This document shows, piece after piece, positions 35,558-47,960 of a stretch of DNA of 64,000 nucleotides (position 1 is its first letter; every line of letters begins with the position of its first letter). The translations under genes and the position numbers were made by a program. The stretch covers positions 620,001-684,000 of the forward strand of contig NC_090122.1 of the NCBI RefSeq assembly GCF_023973825.1, read 5' to 3'. Origin of the DNA: Plasmodium brasilianum (lineage: Eukaryota; Apicomplexa; Aconoidasida; Haemosporida; Plasmodiidae). Under the pieces are notes generated by a model. It did no database searches, had not been told where the DNA came from, and worked only from the letters and a program-made list of their open reading frames with translations.

Positions 35558-38224
35558 TTTTGTTCCACCTGAAGTGTAATAAACATATAAACATGCATAT
35601 ATACATATATATATAAATAAGTATACAAATATATATATATATATATATATATACATTTTTTAAATTGTGCCAATTGTTGAGAGGTAAAAATGGAAATATT
35701 AATGTGTGTATGTGAGAACGGGTTGGCACAAGAACCAGTGGGAGTAAATAGGATGGGAGGCACAAGTGTAAAACAATTCTTAAACACGGTCATGTGCACA
35801 TATAAATATATGTACACATATACGGATATATCTGTAAATGTACATATAAATTTAAATATATATGTAAACGTATAAGTATATGTTTATAGGGGTATACAAT
35901 ATACATGTACATGTACGCACATGCGTACTATGCACAGACGTAATAGCATTTCATTCCATTTTTACAAACCTTCTTTATCTCGAAATACACAAATTTTTAT
36001 TTTTTAAAATATTCCTTTTTGTGGGACTCACTTTGCTTTTCTGTTCTTTTTACTTTTCTTTACGTTTCTTTACTTTTCTTTGCCTTCTTTTGCCTTGCTT
36101 TTTTTTTTTTTTTTTTTTTTTAACTCATTTTATAGTATTAAACATATACTTTAATGACGGCTATAAGTAGCGTACATTCCATTCATTTTCTTTTCTATTC
36201 CTTTTTTTTTTTTTTTTTAATTTCTTTCTCAACAGTAAAGATTAATCAAGTAAAAACGGTAAAAGTATGCAGTGCGTTTTCTGCTTAATTTTACATGGCT
36301 AGCAAGTTACTTCCATGAGTCATAAAGTACGACTGTTCTTGGCACGTCAATTGCTTTGTACTTTTTTTTTTTTTTTTTTTTTCAGTTAATAACAAAAGTT
36401 TTTGCGTTTTGCGTTTTTGCCCTGCTTTTTCTCTCCGCTTTTTGGTATAATTAGTTACACATTATACTGCTTAACTTTTCCTTTCTTTTTGCTAATTTTC
36501 GCTCTTTTCCATTTTACCAAGCCTAATTACCTTCAGAGTTTGTATAGGTGCCTACACAACACAAGCGAATAAAAAAGTACCTCCTTCGTTAAAACAAAAA
36601 TGAAAAGAGAGTAACACAACTTGTTTAATGCATATAAGCATATACCTCCAGTTAAACAGAAAAATATACGTAAATACTGTACACACGTGCGTAATATAAT
36701 GTATAAATATTTAAGTATGTACGTATGTATGTGCACATATATTTATACGCATGTTATGAACTTAATTTACTGGCACGTGCAATTATTCGGCTTTATAAAT
36801 TTCTTACACATTCTCTTATAATGCCTTTTGGTTCTGCTCTTTTTATTTTTTTTTCCCTCACACTTCGTTTTTCTTCTTTTCTACGAGTACATATAAACAT
36901 ATATATAAACATACATACACATATATATATATATATATGTATAAACCTATTTGCAAGTACAGTATATAGTTTTTTTCTTCCTCGTTGGATATAATAAGAT
37001 AAAACAATTTGAATATCCTAATTTACAAATTTATTTTTTTTGACACTAATTTTATTGTATAATAAGATTTTTTTTTTTTTTCTAGCGAAAAGTAATGAGA
37101 GGTCGTATTATTCGCACATATACTCACATAAATATGCACCTATAAGTACGATTATGCCCCTATAGGTATGCATATGCACTTATAGGTGCACATATGTACT
37201 TATGTGCACATTTACATATGCTGATGACGTATCATTCGTAGTGAAGGTTAAAATGAGGCCATACCTTATTTTATTTAGTTTTATTTTTTTTGAGAGCCAA
37301 ATAATAGTACCTAGCATAAAGCACATTTTCTTGTTTGATTATTCCCGTATATAAAATAATTTTAAGCGGGACTGTTCAGTTTCCGTTCGTTCGGTCTGTC
37401 ATATTTCGTTCATTTTTTTTTTTTACAAATCAATATTTTCATTGATCGTTTTCATTTTATATATAATTATCCGTACTCGTCCTTTAGGATTATTTTAAAT
37501 GTTCTTTTTAGCATTATATCGTTTATCTTTTTAGCGTTATATCGTTTATCTTTTTAGCATTATATCGTTTATCTTTTTAGCATTACATCGTTTATCTTTT
37601 TAGCATTATATCGTTTATCTTTTTAGCATTACATCGTTTATCTTTTTAGCATTACATCGTTTATCTTTTTAGCATTATATCGTTTATCTTTTTAGCATTA
37701 CATCGTTTATCTTTTTAGCATTACATCGTTTATCTTTTTAGCATTATATCCTTCATCTTTTTAGCATTATATCGTTCATCTTTTTAGCATTATATCGTTT
37801 ATCTTTTTAGCATTATATCGTTTATCTTTTTAGCATTATATCGTTTATCTTTTTTGCATTATATCATTTACCTTTTTACCATTTTACAATTTCATATTTT
37901 TTTTTTTTTTTTTAAATAGCATTCATGAAATATTTTACATTTTGTGTTTCAATTATTTGCGATTTTTCCCCTGTTACTCGATTTATTTTCTGTTAAGGCC
38001 TCAATTTTTTTTTAAATTTAAATATCCTCATAAATACGCACGTACATACCCATACATACGTATACATACATACATACATACATACACATACATACCCATA
38101 CATACGTATACATACACATACATACGTATACATACATACATATTTCTATACGTGCACATACATATTTCTATACGTACACATACATATTTCTATACGTGCA
38201 CATATATGCGTAGGGGAAATCAAA
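35558..38224. other. Shared upstream region of the transporter and UCH54
   Basis: Divergent intergenic region of 2.7 kb with no supported gene. It has several T runs of 17-25 bases (36102-36120, 36204-36220, 36362-36382), TA blocks, the 23-bp array listed separately, and a CATA microsatellite at about 38055-38205 just before the UCH54 start. Confidence 0.65.
37507..37865 (+). repeat. 23-bp minisatellite (cattatatcgtttatctttttag)
   Basis: About fifteen copies of a 23-bp unit. Most variation is tatatcg versus tacatcg at one position. The array lies 350 bases upstream of the UCH54 start. Each unit contains a pyrimidine stretch followed by TTTTTAG, which resembles a splice acceptor. Confidence 0.93.
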
Positions 38225-39514
38225 ATGCAGAAGGAGAATGAGGACGTCGGAGAGTGGTGCTTGATCGAAAGCAACCCATGCATTTTCTTCGATATGTTAT
38301 ATAGGATGGGGGCAAAAAACATATCAGTAGAAGATGTATACGATATGGAATATTTTGATGATTATATAAATAACAAAGATAAGATAAGTATACATAATAT
38401 ACTAAGTGCTGAAGAGTATAAGAGTGAAGGCGATAAAGTAAGTGATAGTGAAAATGGGATGAAGAGCAGTTGTGCAGAAGATAAAACAATATATAAGAAT
38501 AACATATGTATAGAAACTAAATATAATAAATTGTTAAAAAACAATAGCTATATTTATGGTATTATATTCTTATTCAATATAGGGAAAAATTATAAAAGGA
38601 ATAAATATATAGAACATGACGTTCCCGAAAATTTATTTTTTGCAAAGCAGGTTATTTCTAATGCATGTGCAACACAAGCAATATTATCTATCGTTTTGAA
38701 TAAGGATATTGGACTATGTGCTGAAATAAAAAATATAAAATCGTTTAGTAGAAATTTTGATAGTTCTATGAAAGGACTCACATTATCAAACTGCAACTTT
38801 CTTCGTAATATTCATAATTCGTATAAGACGCCTATATATATAGATAAAGAGGACCATCTGGATGATAAAAAAAGATCGCATGATGCTTTTCATTTTGTTT
38901 CTTACATACAATACGATGATAGGGTTTACTTGTTAGACGGATTGCAAGAAGGACCAGTCTTGATAGGTGAGGAAGGAACACCAGTGGGGGAAGCAGACCC
39001 AGTGGGAGAAAAAAAAAATTGGATCGATCTTGCCAGGGAGCACATTAAAAAAGAAATTAATGAAATGTGCAACTCAAAGGATGATAGAGAAAACAGGTTT
39101 AATATTTTAACTATTATAAAAGATAAGCAAAGTATTATTCAAAATTTTCTTAACATCCATAGAATTATCAGACAGAGAACAAATATTAAATTAATAAGTT
39201 TAGGTGAAAATATTGAACTAAATGATGAAATTAATGAAGATGATTATAATTCTGCGAATTTACCTTCCGTCGATGATTTACCTGATGATGTAAATAAATT
39301 ATATGATATTTTACAAAATGCAAATTTTGAAATTGACTATTTAGAAAGACTTTTAAATGAACAGATAGAAATAAAAAATATGTGGAATAAAGAACGCACT
39401 TTTAAATTCTTCAATTTTTACCCATTTATCATGTCTTCTCTCAATCTTATGGCCAAACATAAAATTTTAAAAGATAGCTACCAAAAGGAAAAACTAAAAA
39501 AATCAACGGCCTGA
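38225..39514 (+). CDS. UCH54: Ubiquitin C-terminal hydrolase UCH54 (UCH37/UCHL5-like)
   Basis: Single exon of 429 residues. The UCH family signature is complete: WCLIESNPCIF at the N-terminus, the oxyanion Gln142 and catalytic Cys148 in KQVISNACATQ, His223 in HDAFHFVSY and Asp238 in YLLDGLQEGP. The C-terminal third is helical (DDVNKLYDILQNANFEIDY, then a basic end), as in UCH37, which binds the proteasome cap. The family removes ubiquitin, and the P. falciparum enzyme is reported also to cleave NEDD8. A Plasmodium-specific insertion of about 70 residues separates the first strand and the YGIIFLFNIGK segment. Translation starts 4 bases after a CATA microsatellite and short AAATCAAA leader. Confidence 0.94.
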   Translation: MQKENEDVGEWCLIESNPCIFFDMLYRMGAKNISVEDVYDMEYFDDYINNKDKISIHNILSAEEYKSEGDKVSDSENGMKSSCAEDKTIYKNNICIETKYNKLLKNNSYIYGIIFLFNIGKNYKRNKYIEHDVPENLFFAKQVISNACATQAILSIVLNKDIGLCAEIKNIKSFSRNFDSSMKGLTLSNCNFLRNIHNSYKTPIYIDKEDHLDDKKRSHDAFHFVSYIQYDDRVYLLDGLQEGPVLIGEEGTPVGEADPVGEKKNWIDLAREHIKKEINEMCNSKDDRENRFNILTIIKDKQSIIQNFLNIHRIIRQRTNIKLISLGENIELNDEINEDDYNSANLPSVDDLPDDVNKLYDILQNANFEIDYLERLLNEQIEIKNMWNKERTFKFFNFYPFIMSSLNLMAKHKILKDSYQKEKLKKSTA

Positions 39515-40092
39515 TCTGGTCAGGCAAAAGCAACTTTTCATGGCACATAAATGGACCAACTTCCGCGGGGAACTGCACATATCCTTACGCCCATGCGTGT
39601 ATATATATGCATGCATATGTGCATGTATGTATATATATGGGAAAGCAGGGATAGTTTTGTCGTAACGCAAAAAGGTGTGGAGACGTGCACGTATAAAATC
39701 TCGAGGACGTGGGTAGAAGTGTAAATTAGGATATTAACAATAAACATTTTATGTGTTGTGCGGGAGTGGCCTTATTGGATTCCTACGAACATTCCGCGCA
39801 AGGGGAAGTGATGTACATGTGTATATATATATATATGTGTGTGTGTGTATGTATGTATGTATATATGTATGTATGTATATATGTATATATGTATGTATGT
39901 ATGTATATATGTATGTATATATGTATATATGTATGTATGTATGTATGTATATATATATGCATTCATGTGTGGAAAAGTGTAATTTCCAGAGAAACGAACA
40001 AATTGTTATCCTTCATGTAATGCAGGTAGAGATATGTAAATGTGTTGACGCATTTTTATTGTTCTCCTTGCTTAGTTAATTTGTATGTTTTG

Positions 40093-40123
<31 letters not shown>

Positions 40124-40358
40124 AATGAATAATTCATTGTAACATATTCACAGCATCAAGTTAACATTCATTTTGAACATTTTAGTGCCTGAATTAATAT
40201 ATTTTTACATATCAATATTTTCAACTCTCTTCGCTCATTTCATCCTTTTCATTATTTTCACGTATTTTCCTCATTTTGTCCTTTTTTTTTTTTTTATTTT
40301 TAAATAATAATTCATTATTCTCATTAAACCATTTACCTTACTCTTGTTATCATTTCTT

Positions 40359-40393
<35 letters not shown>

Positions 40394-40913
40394 CTACTAC
40401 ACATAACTCGCTCATCTCTCTTTTACGTTAAATTGTGTTTTAAAAAAAATAATAATCTTTAAAGGTATTTTGTGTCAGAACTGTTAGCAATAGGGATAAA
40501 AAAAAAAAAAAAGGAATATGATCGGAAAAAAATTTATGTCTATACAATATGTGTGCCTTTTTTTGCACTACTCGCGCTTATATATATATGTACTTATGTA
40601 CATTTAAATATGTATTTATGTATCTATGTACATACATACACTTATGTACGTATTCATAAAGTTACCCCTTAAAGGTGCTCATGTTCACCCCCTACTTTGC
40701 TGCTTTTCCTCATCACTGCAGTATTAATGGACGAAAGCCATCATGAATACGGGTAAGAAGGCGAATATAAACATTTTATAAAGTCAACGAGAGTATTATA
40801 AACATACATTAAATTTACATTATAGGCTGAACGCACATGATAGAGTTAAATACGCATGGTAAGCCAAGCACACGCGGTAATACTTTTCAAATGAGCCAAT
40901 TCATACAAAACAT
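39515..40913. other. Intergenic between UCH54 and the TPR protein
   Basis: No gene seen. It has a TATG/TATA microsatellite at about 39823-39958, T runs (40096-40122, 40362-40393) and an A run at 40498-40512. The last 200 bases are less biased and are probably 5' UTR. Confidence 0.65.
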
Positions 40914-43900
40914 ATGATGAAGGAACGCGTTACAGAAGACAAAGGAAAAAGGACAAAGAAAAAGTTAAACAAGTACACATATGATAAGAATAAACTAGAG
41001 TACATAAGTTTCCTATGTGAAGAGGATGACATCAATTTCTTTTGTACGTTTAGTGAAGAGTGTAAATCTCGCACAGATCACAATAGTTTAAATAAAAATT
41101 TATATAAATGTAGAGATAATATAAAATATGGAAATATCAATGAACACAATTTAAAGTATAGCATTTATGAAGATACATACTTAACAGTACTAGTTCACAA
41201 TGAAAATATTGCTTCGGACGAACGGTCTTGTTCTTCCATAGCATATATATATGAACAATTTTATTTAAATTACTGTGATATATTTTACACAGATTATAAA
41301 AGAAATACACAAAATTTTGTAAAAAATTATGAAGAAGATATCAACTTCTTTCATTTAATAAGTAAGAAAAAAAAAAAAAAAAAAAAAAAAAAAGGAGGAA
41401 TAGGAACAGCAGGAGAAGGGGCGGAGTTGTATAATATCACAGGAACAAATAATACTCGCTTCCTATCATGTTATAAGACACCACTTGATCCATATGTAAG
41501 AACAGGAAAGGATATAAACGTTTTGCATGAACCCTGTGATATTATAATATCACCATATATTGCTTACAGTAAATTGCAAAGCTGTATACTTGAATATTAT
41601 ATACCCACCATAAAATGTGGTATTACCCCTTGTTATTTGAGTAAACATTTAAAAAATGAAAAAAAAAAAGAAAACAACCTTTACGATTGCAATATTTGTA
41701 ATGTTATTATAAATAGAAAAGATGTTACTAGGGGAAGCAAGTACAGTACTACACACACGTCAGATGGCTATAAAAAAAAAAAAATTAAAAAAAAAAATAA
41801 AATAAATAACAGAATTATTATAACTCCACAAGTAAAACGCGAAAAGAAGGATACAACAGGAAGACAGTCAAAAGAGAATATAAAACAAAGGAGGAATAAA
41901 AAAAAGAGAAAAAATGAACAATTTTTTACTTCCCATGATCCTCTATTTCGTCTTTATAATTACACCTCGAGCGATGAAAGTACCATGTGTTTTTCCAAAT
42001 TTTTACCTGAACAGCAAGGTACCAAAAAAAAAAATAAACTGGGAATATTAACATCAAGGGCGAATGTTACAAAAGGGGAAGAAGAGAATAACGGCATGGT
42101 TATTTTCAACGACATCATAGAACTCTGCAAGCAAAATAAAATATTCACCCTAAAGGACAAACAAAAGGGGCTTTTACATGTGTGTAAAAATGAGTTCAAA
42201 TGTGTAAGGGAAAAAAAGACTTTACAAAAAAGTGTGCGGGAAGAATATTCTACGGAACAGCTGAAACACCATAACACAGTGAGCACAGCACGTGAAATGC
42301 CACCCGAGAAGTTTAATAAATCCTCAATCGCTAGAAACTTGTCGTCTTGTTCCTACATTAATAGCGGCTGTTATGAACACCCCAGTGGATCCCACTTAAC
42401 AAAGTATGCTCAAAAAATAGGGAATAATGATAACGTACAACGGATGTATAAGAAAAGAAGCTTCAGCACATGCTCTTCTTCATGTGCACCCAAAGTGGAT
42501 AAAGTGGAAGCGATATCTCAAATGAATAAGATGTGCAAAATAAGTTTATTTCGAAACGAGAACGTGAGCGGAATGAGAGAAGGAATAATAAATAAGGATA
42601 AAAGGGAAGAAAAAGCTGAAGTAAAAATTGAGGAAAAAACTGAAGAAAAAATTGAAAAAACAAGTGAAATAAATATTGGCAATATTCAAATTATAAACAA
42701 CGCGAATGTCAAAAGGAGGAGGGAAAACGACTTATTGAAAAAGCAAATTCTTATAGGGTTAAACCAAAAGTACTATAATCCATTGCACCTAGAAAAAATA
42801 GTGAGCAGCAGAAATTGTGCTCTAGGTAAAGGCAAAATAATATCAAAAGAGAAGAAAAAAAATTTAGATATAAAAAGAAATAAAAAAAAAAATGAGATAA
42901 TACTAAACGACATTAACAGTACAGTCTCTTTAAAAAATTCCACGTTTCTAAAACATAAATTTTGTTCTTTATATATGCATGGAAAATATACTTTGATCTG
43001 CCAATTGTACAGATACGACTACATATATATAGACTTTCACATTACATATATATATATAAAATCGTTAATAAAATTAAAGAAATATAAATCTTGTTTGAAA
43101 TACATTTATGATATTAATGAAAAGAATCTAAACATATTTAACAGAAGAATCTTGCACTTCTTCTGTGGAATTTGCTATGAAAAGTTACACCACTTTAAAT
43201 TAAGCTCTATGGAATATTCAAAAGTAGTAGTTAACCAAATGGATGATAATAAAACTAAAGCGTCTACTAATCTTATTCCTATGTGTGAGCTACATAAGGA
43301 ATATAAAACTAATGTGGATGAAATAAAGCCATTCGTTCTTAGCTGTTTGGATAAATTAATAGGATGTTATCAGGTGAAAACACATGAAGAGTATAACTTA
43401 GTTAATTATGTTCAACAAAACTACTACTTTGGGAAACTTATAAACTATTACTTATGTAAACTAAGTGATAAGAAAAATAAAGGGACATATAATATTATGG
43501 AATATCAGAACACGCAAAATGAGATATCCTTTAGGAAGGTCCCTTTGTTTTTCGGTGATAACAAAAATTGCTCGAGGAAATCCTCTTTCTTTTATGGTGA
43601 CAACAAAAATTACATGAACATGGTCAGGAAAATTCAACCATATAATAGTAGCACAAAAATGATTGACGGATTTTATAAAGTAAGTTTTTCAGACAGAGCC
43701 AGCGAGCATAATTATAGGAACGGACATTTTAACAACAATATTACGAACGAAAATAATAAGAAAAATATTACTCCTATTTTTTACAATAAAATTATAAATG
43801 AGGAGGGAGTGCTAAATAGGAGAACCTTGGAAAATTTAAGTACAATTCACCACTATAGGGACAAGAATAAAATGGGGGAAAAAATATTGAATGTTCAGAA

Positions 43901-45923
43901 AATAAACAGAAATTATGATCGTTCATGCGAAAATCGAAAAAGTAATGAAATATTTGGAAACCAAAAAAAAGACACACAAAAATGTCAATATAAAAAATGC
44001 AGCAATTTAATACAAAAAAAAAATATGTACATTAACATGAGTAATATCTTGCATGTTACTAACAGCGACGGTGAGGCCTCTAATAGTGAAGAATATTTCC
44101 CACTTCACAGTTTTAACTTTGCACATGCTGGTTATAACTTTGCACATGCTGGTTATAACTTTGCACATGCTGGTTATAACTTTGCACATGCTGGTTATAA
44201 CTTTGCACATGCTGGTTATAACTTTGCACATGCTGGTTATAACTTTGCACATGCTGGTTATAACTTTGCACATGCTGGTTATAATTTTGCACATGCTGGT
44301 TATAATTTTGCACATGATAACTGCAGTATGTTTTTGAACGAAATAGCCAACAGTGATGGTAAAAATTTGAAAAAAAAATTCTTGTCCCTTTTCGACAAAA
44401 TTACAGAAAGCGATTTGATGCATTTTACTGTGTTGTCCTCTCATTATGATGACCTTTATTTTTATGCTCTTTATATATTTTTTCATATATGTTGTAACAA
44501 AACATTTAAAAAAATTGCAAACTTTGTAAGATGGAATTTTTCCAATGAGAATATTTTAAATATGATAAGGAAGTTGGCATATCATCTAAAATTAGTGGAC
44601 ATACATTTTAATAATACTGATAAAGTAAGAAGCCGTTATTGCATTAGGATAACGACTGACAGAGGAAAAAGAGAAGCTGATGAATTACCTAGATGTTCAG
44701 GAAAAATATACATTGATAAAATAACATTAATAGATCTTATATGCATTAATTTATATACTATAAAAAATTGCGATTTTGTAAACAGCTATTACATTAGTAA
44801 ATATATAATGAAAAGAGAAATGGCATATACCAATAAAGAAGCTATTCTTTTGTTTATAACATCTCTTACAAATTTACAAGATTTTTTGAAAAATAAAAAA
44901 AATAAAATAAAAGAGTTGGTTCTTTTATTCCACGAAAGAGTTAATGAACATGTACGTAAATATAAAAGATATTACTTCAAGCCAGATATGTACATATATA
45001 AAAAAGATTATTTGGATTACTATATATTGGGAATAATTTCCTTTTTAAATAATGATATGAGAAAATCTTGTTCTTTTTTTAAAAAATGTATACAGTTAAA
45101 AAATAACTTTTACTTAAGTTACGTTTACTTACTACAAATAAGTTTAACAGATGATACATTACTATTAATATCATTACGAGAGAGAAAATTAATTTTTTTT
45201 GAATGTCTAAAATTAAAAGAATATAATTTGTTACCCTATCTGATTTACTGTTCTAGTGTTATAAAAAAAATGCAACAAGATTTACATAATGAAAAATTGA
45301 AAAAAAAAAAAAAATTTATTTATCATTCAACTGACTATTTAAAGGATATGTTCACCAGAGCAATATATTTGGATGGTGAACATATTTTCATATATAACGA
45401 ACTATTCGTCTATAACTTTTTAAGAAGAGGTTTTCTTCAGTGTCAAACGATTATAAATAAAGTTTTTCTATCCTACAATTTTTTTTCCCACACCTCGACC
45501 ATTGTAACTACTCCTTTGTCTTTTATTCTGTACAATGCAGGAGTTTATTATTATTTATGCGAAAAAAATTTGAGTAAGTCAGAAAAATTAGTAATACGAA
45601 TTTTACAAGCTAACCCATTTGATATAAAATCTTTAAATCTATTAACCCATATTTTGTTCACCAAAAAAAACAAACAATGGTTATACTTTTTTGATTATTG
45701 TATGTATTTAGAAAATGTACTTCATTCAAAAAATATTATTCCTTACAAAACATATGTATGTAAAAATTTTTTTACAAAAATTAAAGGCTTAAGAGATATG
45801 AATATTTTCATAAGGTACTATAAAATACTAAAAAATGTTGAAAAGTTTTATGGAATTTTGGAAAATTATATTAAAACAAGTAACTCTTCGCTTTATCCAG
45901 ATTTTAGCGAAGGTTATGCATGA
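40914..45923 (+). CDS. CDC16: Large TPR protein resembling APC/C subunit CDC16 (APC6)
   Basis: Single exon of 1669 residues. The first 680 residues are low-complexity and charged. TPR-like helices begin near 682 (SLYMHGKYTLICQLYRYD, ILHFFCGICYEKLHHFKL), matching the N-terminal repeats of CDC16. A second insert carries NFAHAGY repeats at about 1066-1135. The C-terminal 500 residues are TPR arrays: KNCDFVNSYYISKYIM resembles the CDC16 segment around its NCDF motif, LGIISFLNNDMRKSCSFF, RAIYLDGEHIFIYNELF and LYNAGVYYYLCEKNLSKSE follow in the CDC16 order. The anaphase-promoting complex ubiquitinates cell-cycle proteins; TPR subunits form its scaffold. CDC23 or CDC27 are possible alternatives. A 27-base A run at 41367-41393 encodes a poly-lysine tract. 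Confidence 0.62.
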   Translation: MMKERVTEDKGKRTKKKLNKYTYDKNKLEYISFLCEEDDINFFCTFSEECKSRTDHNSLNKNLYKCRDNIKYGNINEHNLKYSIYEDTYLTVLVHNENIASDERSCSSIAYIYEQFYLNYCDIFYTDYKRNTQNFVKNYEEDINFFHLISKKKKKKKKKKGGIGTAGEGAELYNITGTNNTRFLSCYKTPLDPYVRTGKDINVLHEPCDIIISPYIAYSKLQSCILEYYIPTIKCGITPCYLSKHLKNEKKKENNLYDCNICNVIINRKDVTRGSKYSTTHTSDGYKKKKIKKKNKINNRIIITPQVKREKKDTTGRQSKENIKQRRNKKKRKNEQFFTSHDPLFRLYNYTSSDESTMCFSKFLPEQQGTKKKNKLGILTSRANVTKGEEENNGMVIFNDIIELCKQNKIFTLKDKQKGLLHVCKNEFKCVREKKTLQKSVREEYSTEQLKHHNTVSTAREMPPEKFNKSSIARNLSSCSYINSGCYEHPSGSHLTKYAQKIGNNDNVQRMYKKRSFSTCSSSCAPKVDKVEAISQMNKMCKISLFRNENVSGMREGIINKDKREEKAEVKIEEKTEEKIEKTSEINIGNIQIINNANVKRRRENDLLKKQILIGLNQKYYNPLHLEKIVSSRNCALGKGKIISKEKKKNLDIKRNKKKNEIILNDINSTVSLKNSTFLKHKFCSLYMHGKYTLICQLYRYDYIYIDFHITYIYIKSLIKLKKYKSCLKYIYDINEKNLNIFNRRILHFFCGICYEKLHHFKLSSMEYSKVVVNQMDDNKTKASTNLIPMCELHKEYKTNVDEIKPFVLSCLDKLIGCYQVKTHEEYNLVNYVQQNYYFGKLINYYLCKLSDKKNKGTYNIMEYQNTQNEISFRKVPLFFGDNKNCSRKSSFFYGDNKNYMNMVRKIQPYNSSTKMIDGFYKVSFSDRASEHNYRNGHFNNNITNENNKKNITPIFYNKIINEEGVLNRRTLENLSTIHHYRDKNKMGEKILNVQKINRNYDRSCENRKSNEIFGNQKKDTQKCQYKKCSNLIQKKNMYINMSNILHVTNSDGEASNSEEYFPLHSFNFAHAGYNFAHAGYNFAHAGYNFAHAGYNFAHAGYNFAHAGYNFAHAGYNFAHAGYNFAHAGYNFAHDNCSMFLNEIANSDGKNLKKKFLSLFDKITESDLMHFTVLSSHYDDLYFYALYIFFHICCNKTFKKIANFVRWNFSNENILNMIRKLAYHLKLVDIHFNNTDKVRSRYCIRITTDRGKREADELPRCSGKIYIDKITLIDLICINLYTIKNCDFVNSYYISKYIMKREMAYTNKEAILLFITSLTNLQDFLKNKKNKIKELVLLFHERVNEHVRKYKRYYFKPDMYIYKKDYLDYYILGIISFLNNDMRKSCSFFKKCIQLKNNFYLSYVYLLQISLTDDTLLLISLRERKLIFFECLKLKEYNLLPYLIYCSSVIKKMQQDLHNEKLKKKKKFIYHSTDYLKDMFTRAIYLDGEHIFIYNELFVYNFLRRGFLQCQTIINKVFLSYNFFSHTSTIVTTPLSFILYNAGVYYYLCEKNLSKSEKLVIRILQANPFDIKSLNLLTHILFTKKNKQWLYFFDYCMYLENVLHSKNIIPYKTYVCKNFFTKIKGLRDMNIFIRYYKILKNVEKFYGILENYIKTSNSSLYPDFSEGYA
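44109..44316 (+). repeat. 21-bp in-frame repeat coding NFAHAGY
   Basis: Ten copies, nearly identical at the DNA level (aactttgcacatgctggttat), with silent or single-base changes only in the last two. The last unit degenerates to NFAHDNC. The array lies between the two TPR blocks of the CDC16-like protein, and the minus strand is also open across it. Confidence 0.95.
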
Positions 45924-47929
45924 GAAGCAATTATTATTTCCTGAACATTTCTCCTTCAAGTGATTGAAGAGGTGGGGGGTGAGGTAATAGCGACAATGCT
46001 ACATCAAAACTATTAGTGATACTATTCCTATGTAGTAGTAAACACAAATAGCACTTTGCAAATACCTCGCCTTATGATTTTGTACTCACGTTTATATCGT
46101 ATTCCGTGTGCTTACCTATGCTAGTAAATTTGCAGTTCACTTGTATATATTTTTTAATTATAACTAAACCCAGGAAATCGTGTTAAACGAACGCACGGTA
46201 ACATTATAATTAATCATATCCGTAGAATTTGCATAGTAGTTAATTAGTGAACTGACCATTTCTTGAACTAAATTGCAAACTAGTCAATTAGCGAATTAAC
46301 TGTATTACTCATAGACATTGTTTTATTCATTTTAAATACCCTGGCATATACGCCTTTAAGCACTTTGTTTTATTTTATTTTATTATTTTTTTTTTTTTTG
46401 TTTTACATGTACATAATATTCATCCACGGATGTTAGTATACATTTGTCATGTATATTAAATAGTGAGCTTTACATATAAACGGGACTTACATGCTTCTCT
46501 AATTTTAAAAGGACAACTTAAAAAAAAAAAAAAAAGTACTGATATACATATATATATATATACCAGCACACGGCATGGTAGGTTAAAAAAAAAAAAAAAA
46601 AAATATTACATTACATACCATCATACTTTTTGTGGAGTTAATTATAAAAGCATTTCTTACAAGGGCATCCATTTTATTTTATAAGCTTTTTTTTCTTTTT
46701 TTTTTTTTATTTTATACACTCCGTGCTCAATATATATATGGGCGCGTTCTATTCCATATGGTATTATTTTTAGTAATAAATTAGTGAAGCTTGTAAGATT
46801 AACATACTACTTCATAATAATGTATTTAAAAAGTGTTTTCCCCAAAAATAAGAAAATTACATAGATATACATATGTACATATATGCATATATAATATAAG
46901 ATTGGTCTAATTTGACATAAGCATACAGACGGTCACTTAAAACATTTTTATTACTGACTCAATAAAAATTTAAATGAATGTTCAAATTTTCAGATGAGTT
47001 TACTCTTCATCTTTATGCATTCAAGTGAACTATATAAAAAAATTGAGCTAAAAAGGGCAAGTCTTCTACAAACTCCCCCCTCCGCTTAAGAGATTATTAT
47101 ATAAAAAATATTATGCAAAAAATGAACATGTATTTCTCACCTATACACACAAACATATAATACATTTTACACATGAACGTGTTTATGGCTCTGTAGAAAT
47201 AAATATTAGCGTCAATTTGTTATATGTTTCCTTTGTTTATATTATTATATATAAATATATATATATTTATACAGATACGTATGTGTGCATGTTTGATTTT
47301 TCTTTTTCCTCCTTTACTAAAAGATTGATATATCTCCCTTCATCCAATATTTTTATGCAACCTTTTACACGCGCACATAAGTAAACAAAAATATATTTAA
47401 ATATAACATGTACATGTGCATATAAAATGTATGTTAATTTAAAATGTAAAATTTACACCAAAAAAGTATGGTAATATTTCGTAAGCAAAAAGATCAAGGG
47501 CAAATTAATATTTCATATTCATTTATGTTGCAGTAAGTATATATAAAATGATAATGAAGTACAATTTTATTTTACTAAATAAGGAGGAAAATAGAAAGAG
47601 GAAAAAAGAAGAGAACTCCTTTACCGCTCTCATAATATTTTTATTTTTGCTTTAATATTTTAAAATATATTTTTAATAATAATAGTACAATCTAACCGTT
47701 CCTTTTTTTTTTTAAATTAAAATGTTTAGTTGGAATAGCATTACACTGAGCTCTCTTCATGACTATTGTATATACATAATATACGCATATACATACATAC
47801 ACGTACATACATATACATACATATACATACATACATATACATCCATATATACGTATGTATATTATGTGTACTGCTATATGCACGACTCTTGCCGAATGAA
47901 GTGAAAATTTTTTTTAATTTATATTTAAG

Positions 47930-47960
<31 letters not shown>

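Noticed and set aside
39600..39625. TGCATGCA palindromes (also near 31388 and 29120), possible AP2 factor sites
   Set aside because: Such short motifs are expected by chance in sequence full of TGCATA repeats, and none is placed clearly in a promoter.
44007..44486. Antisense open frame of about 159 codons within the CDC16-like gene
   Set aside because: It is the complement of the 21-bp in-frame repeat; the sense strand carries the long conserved frame.
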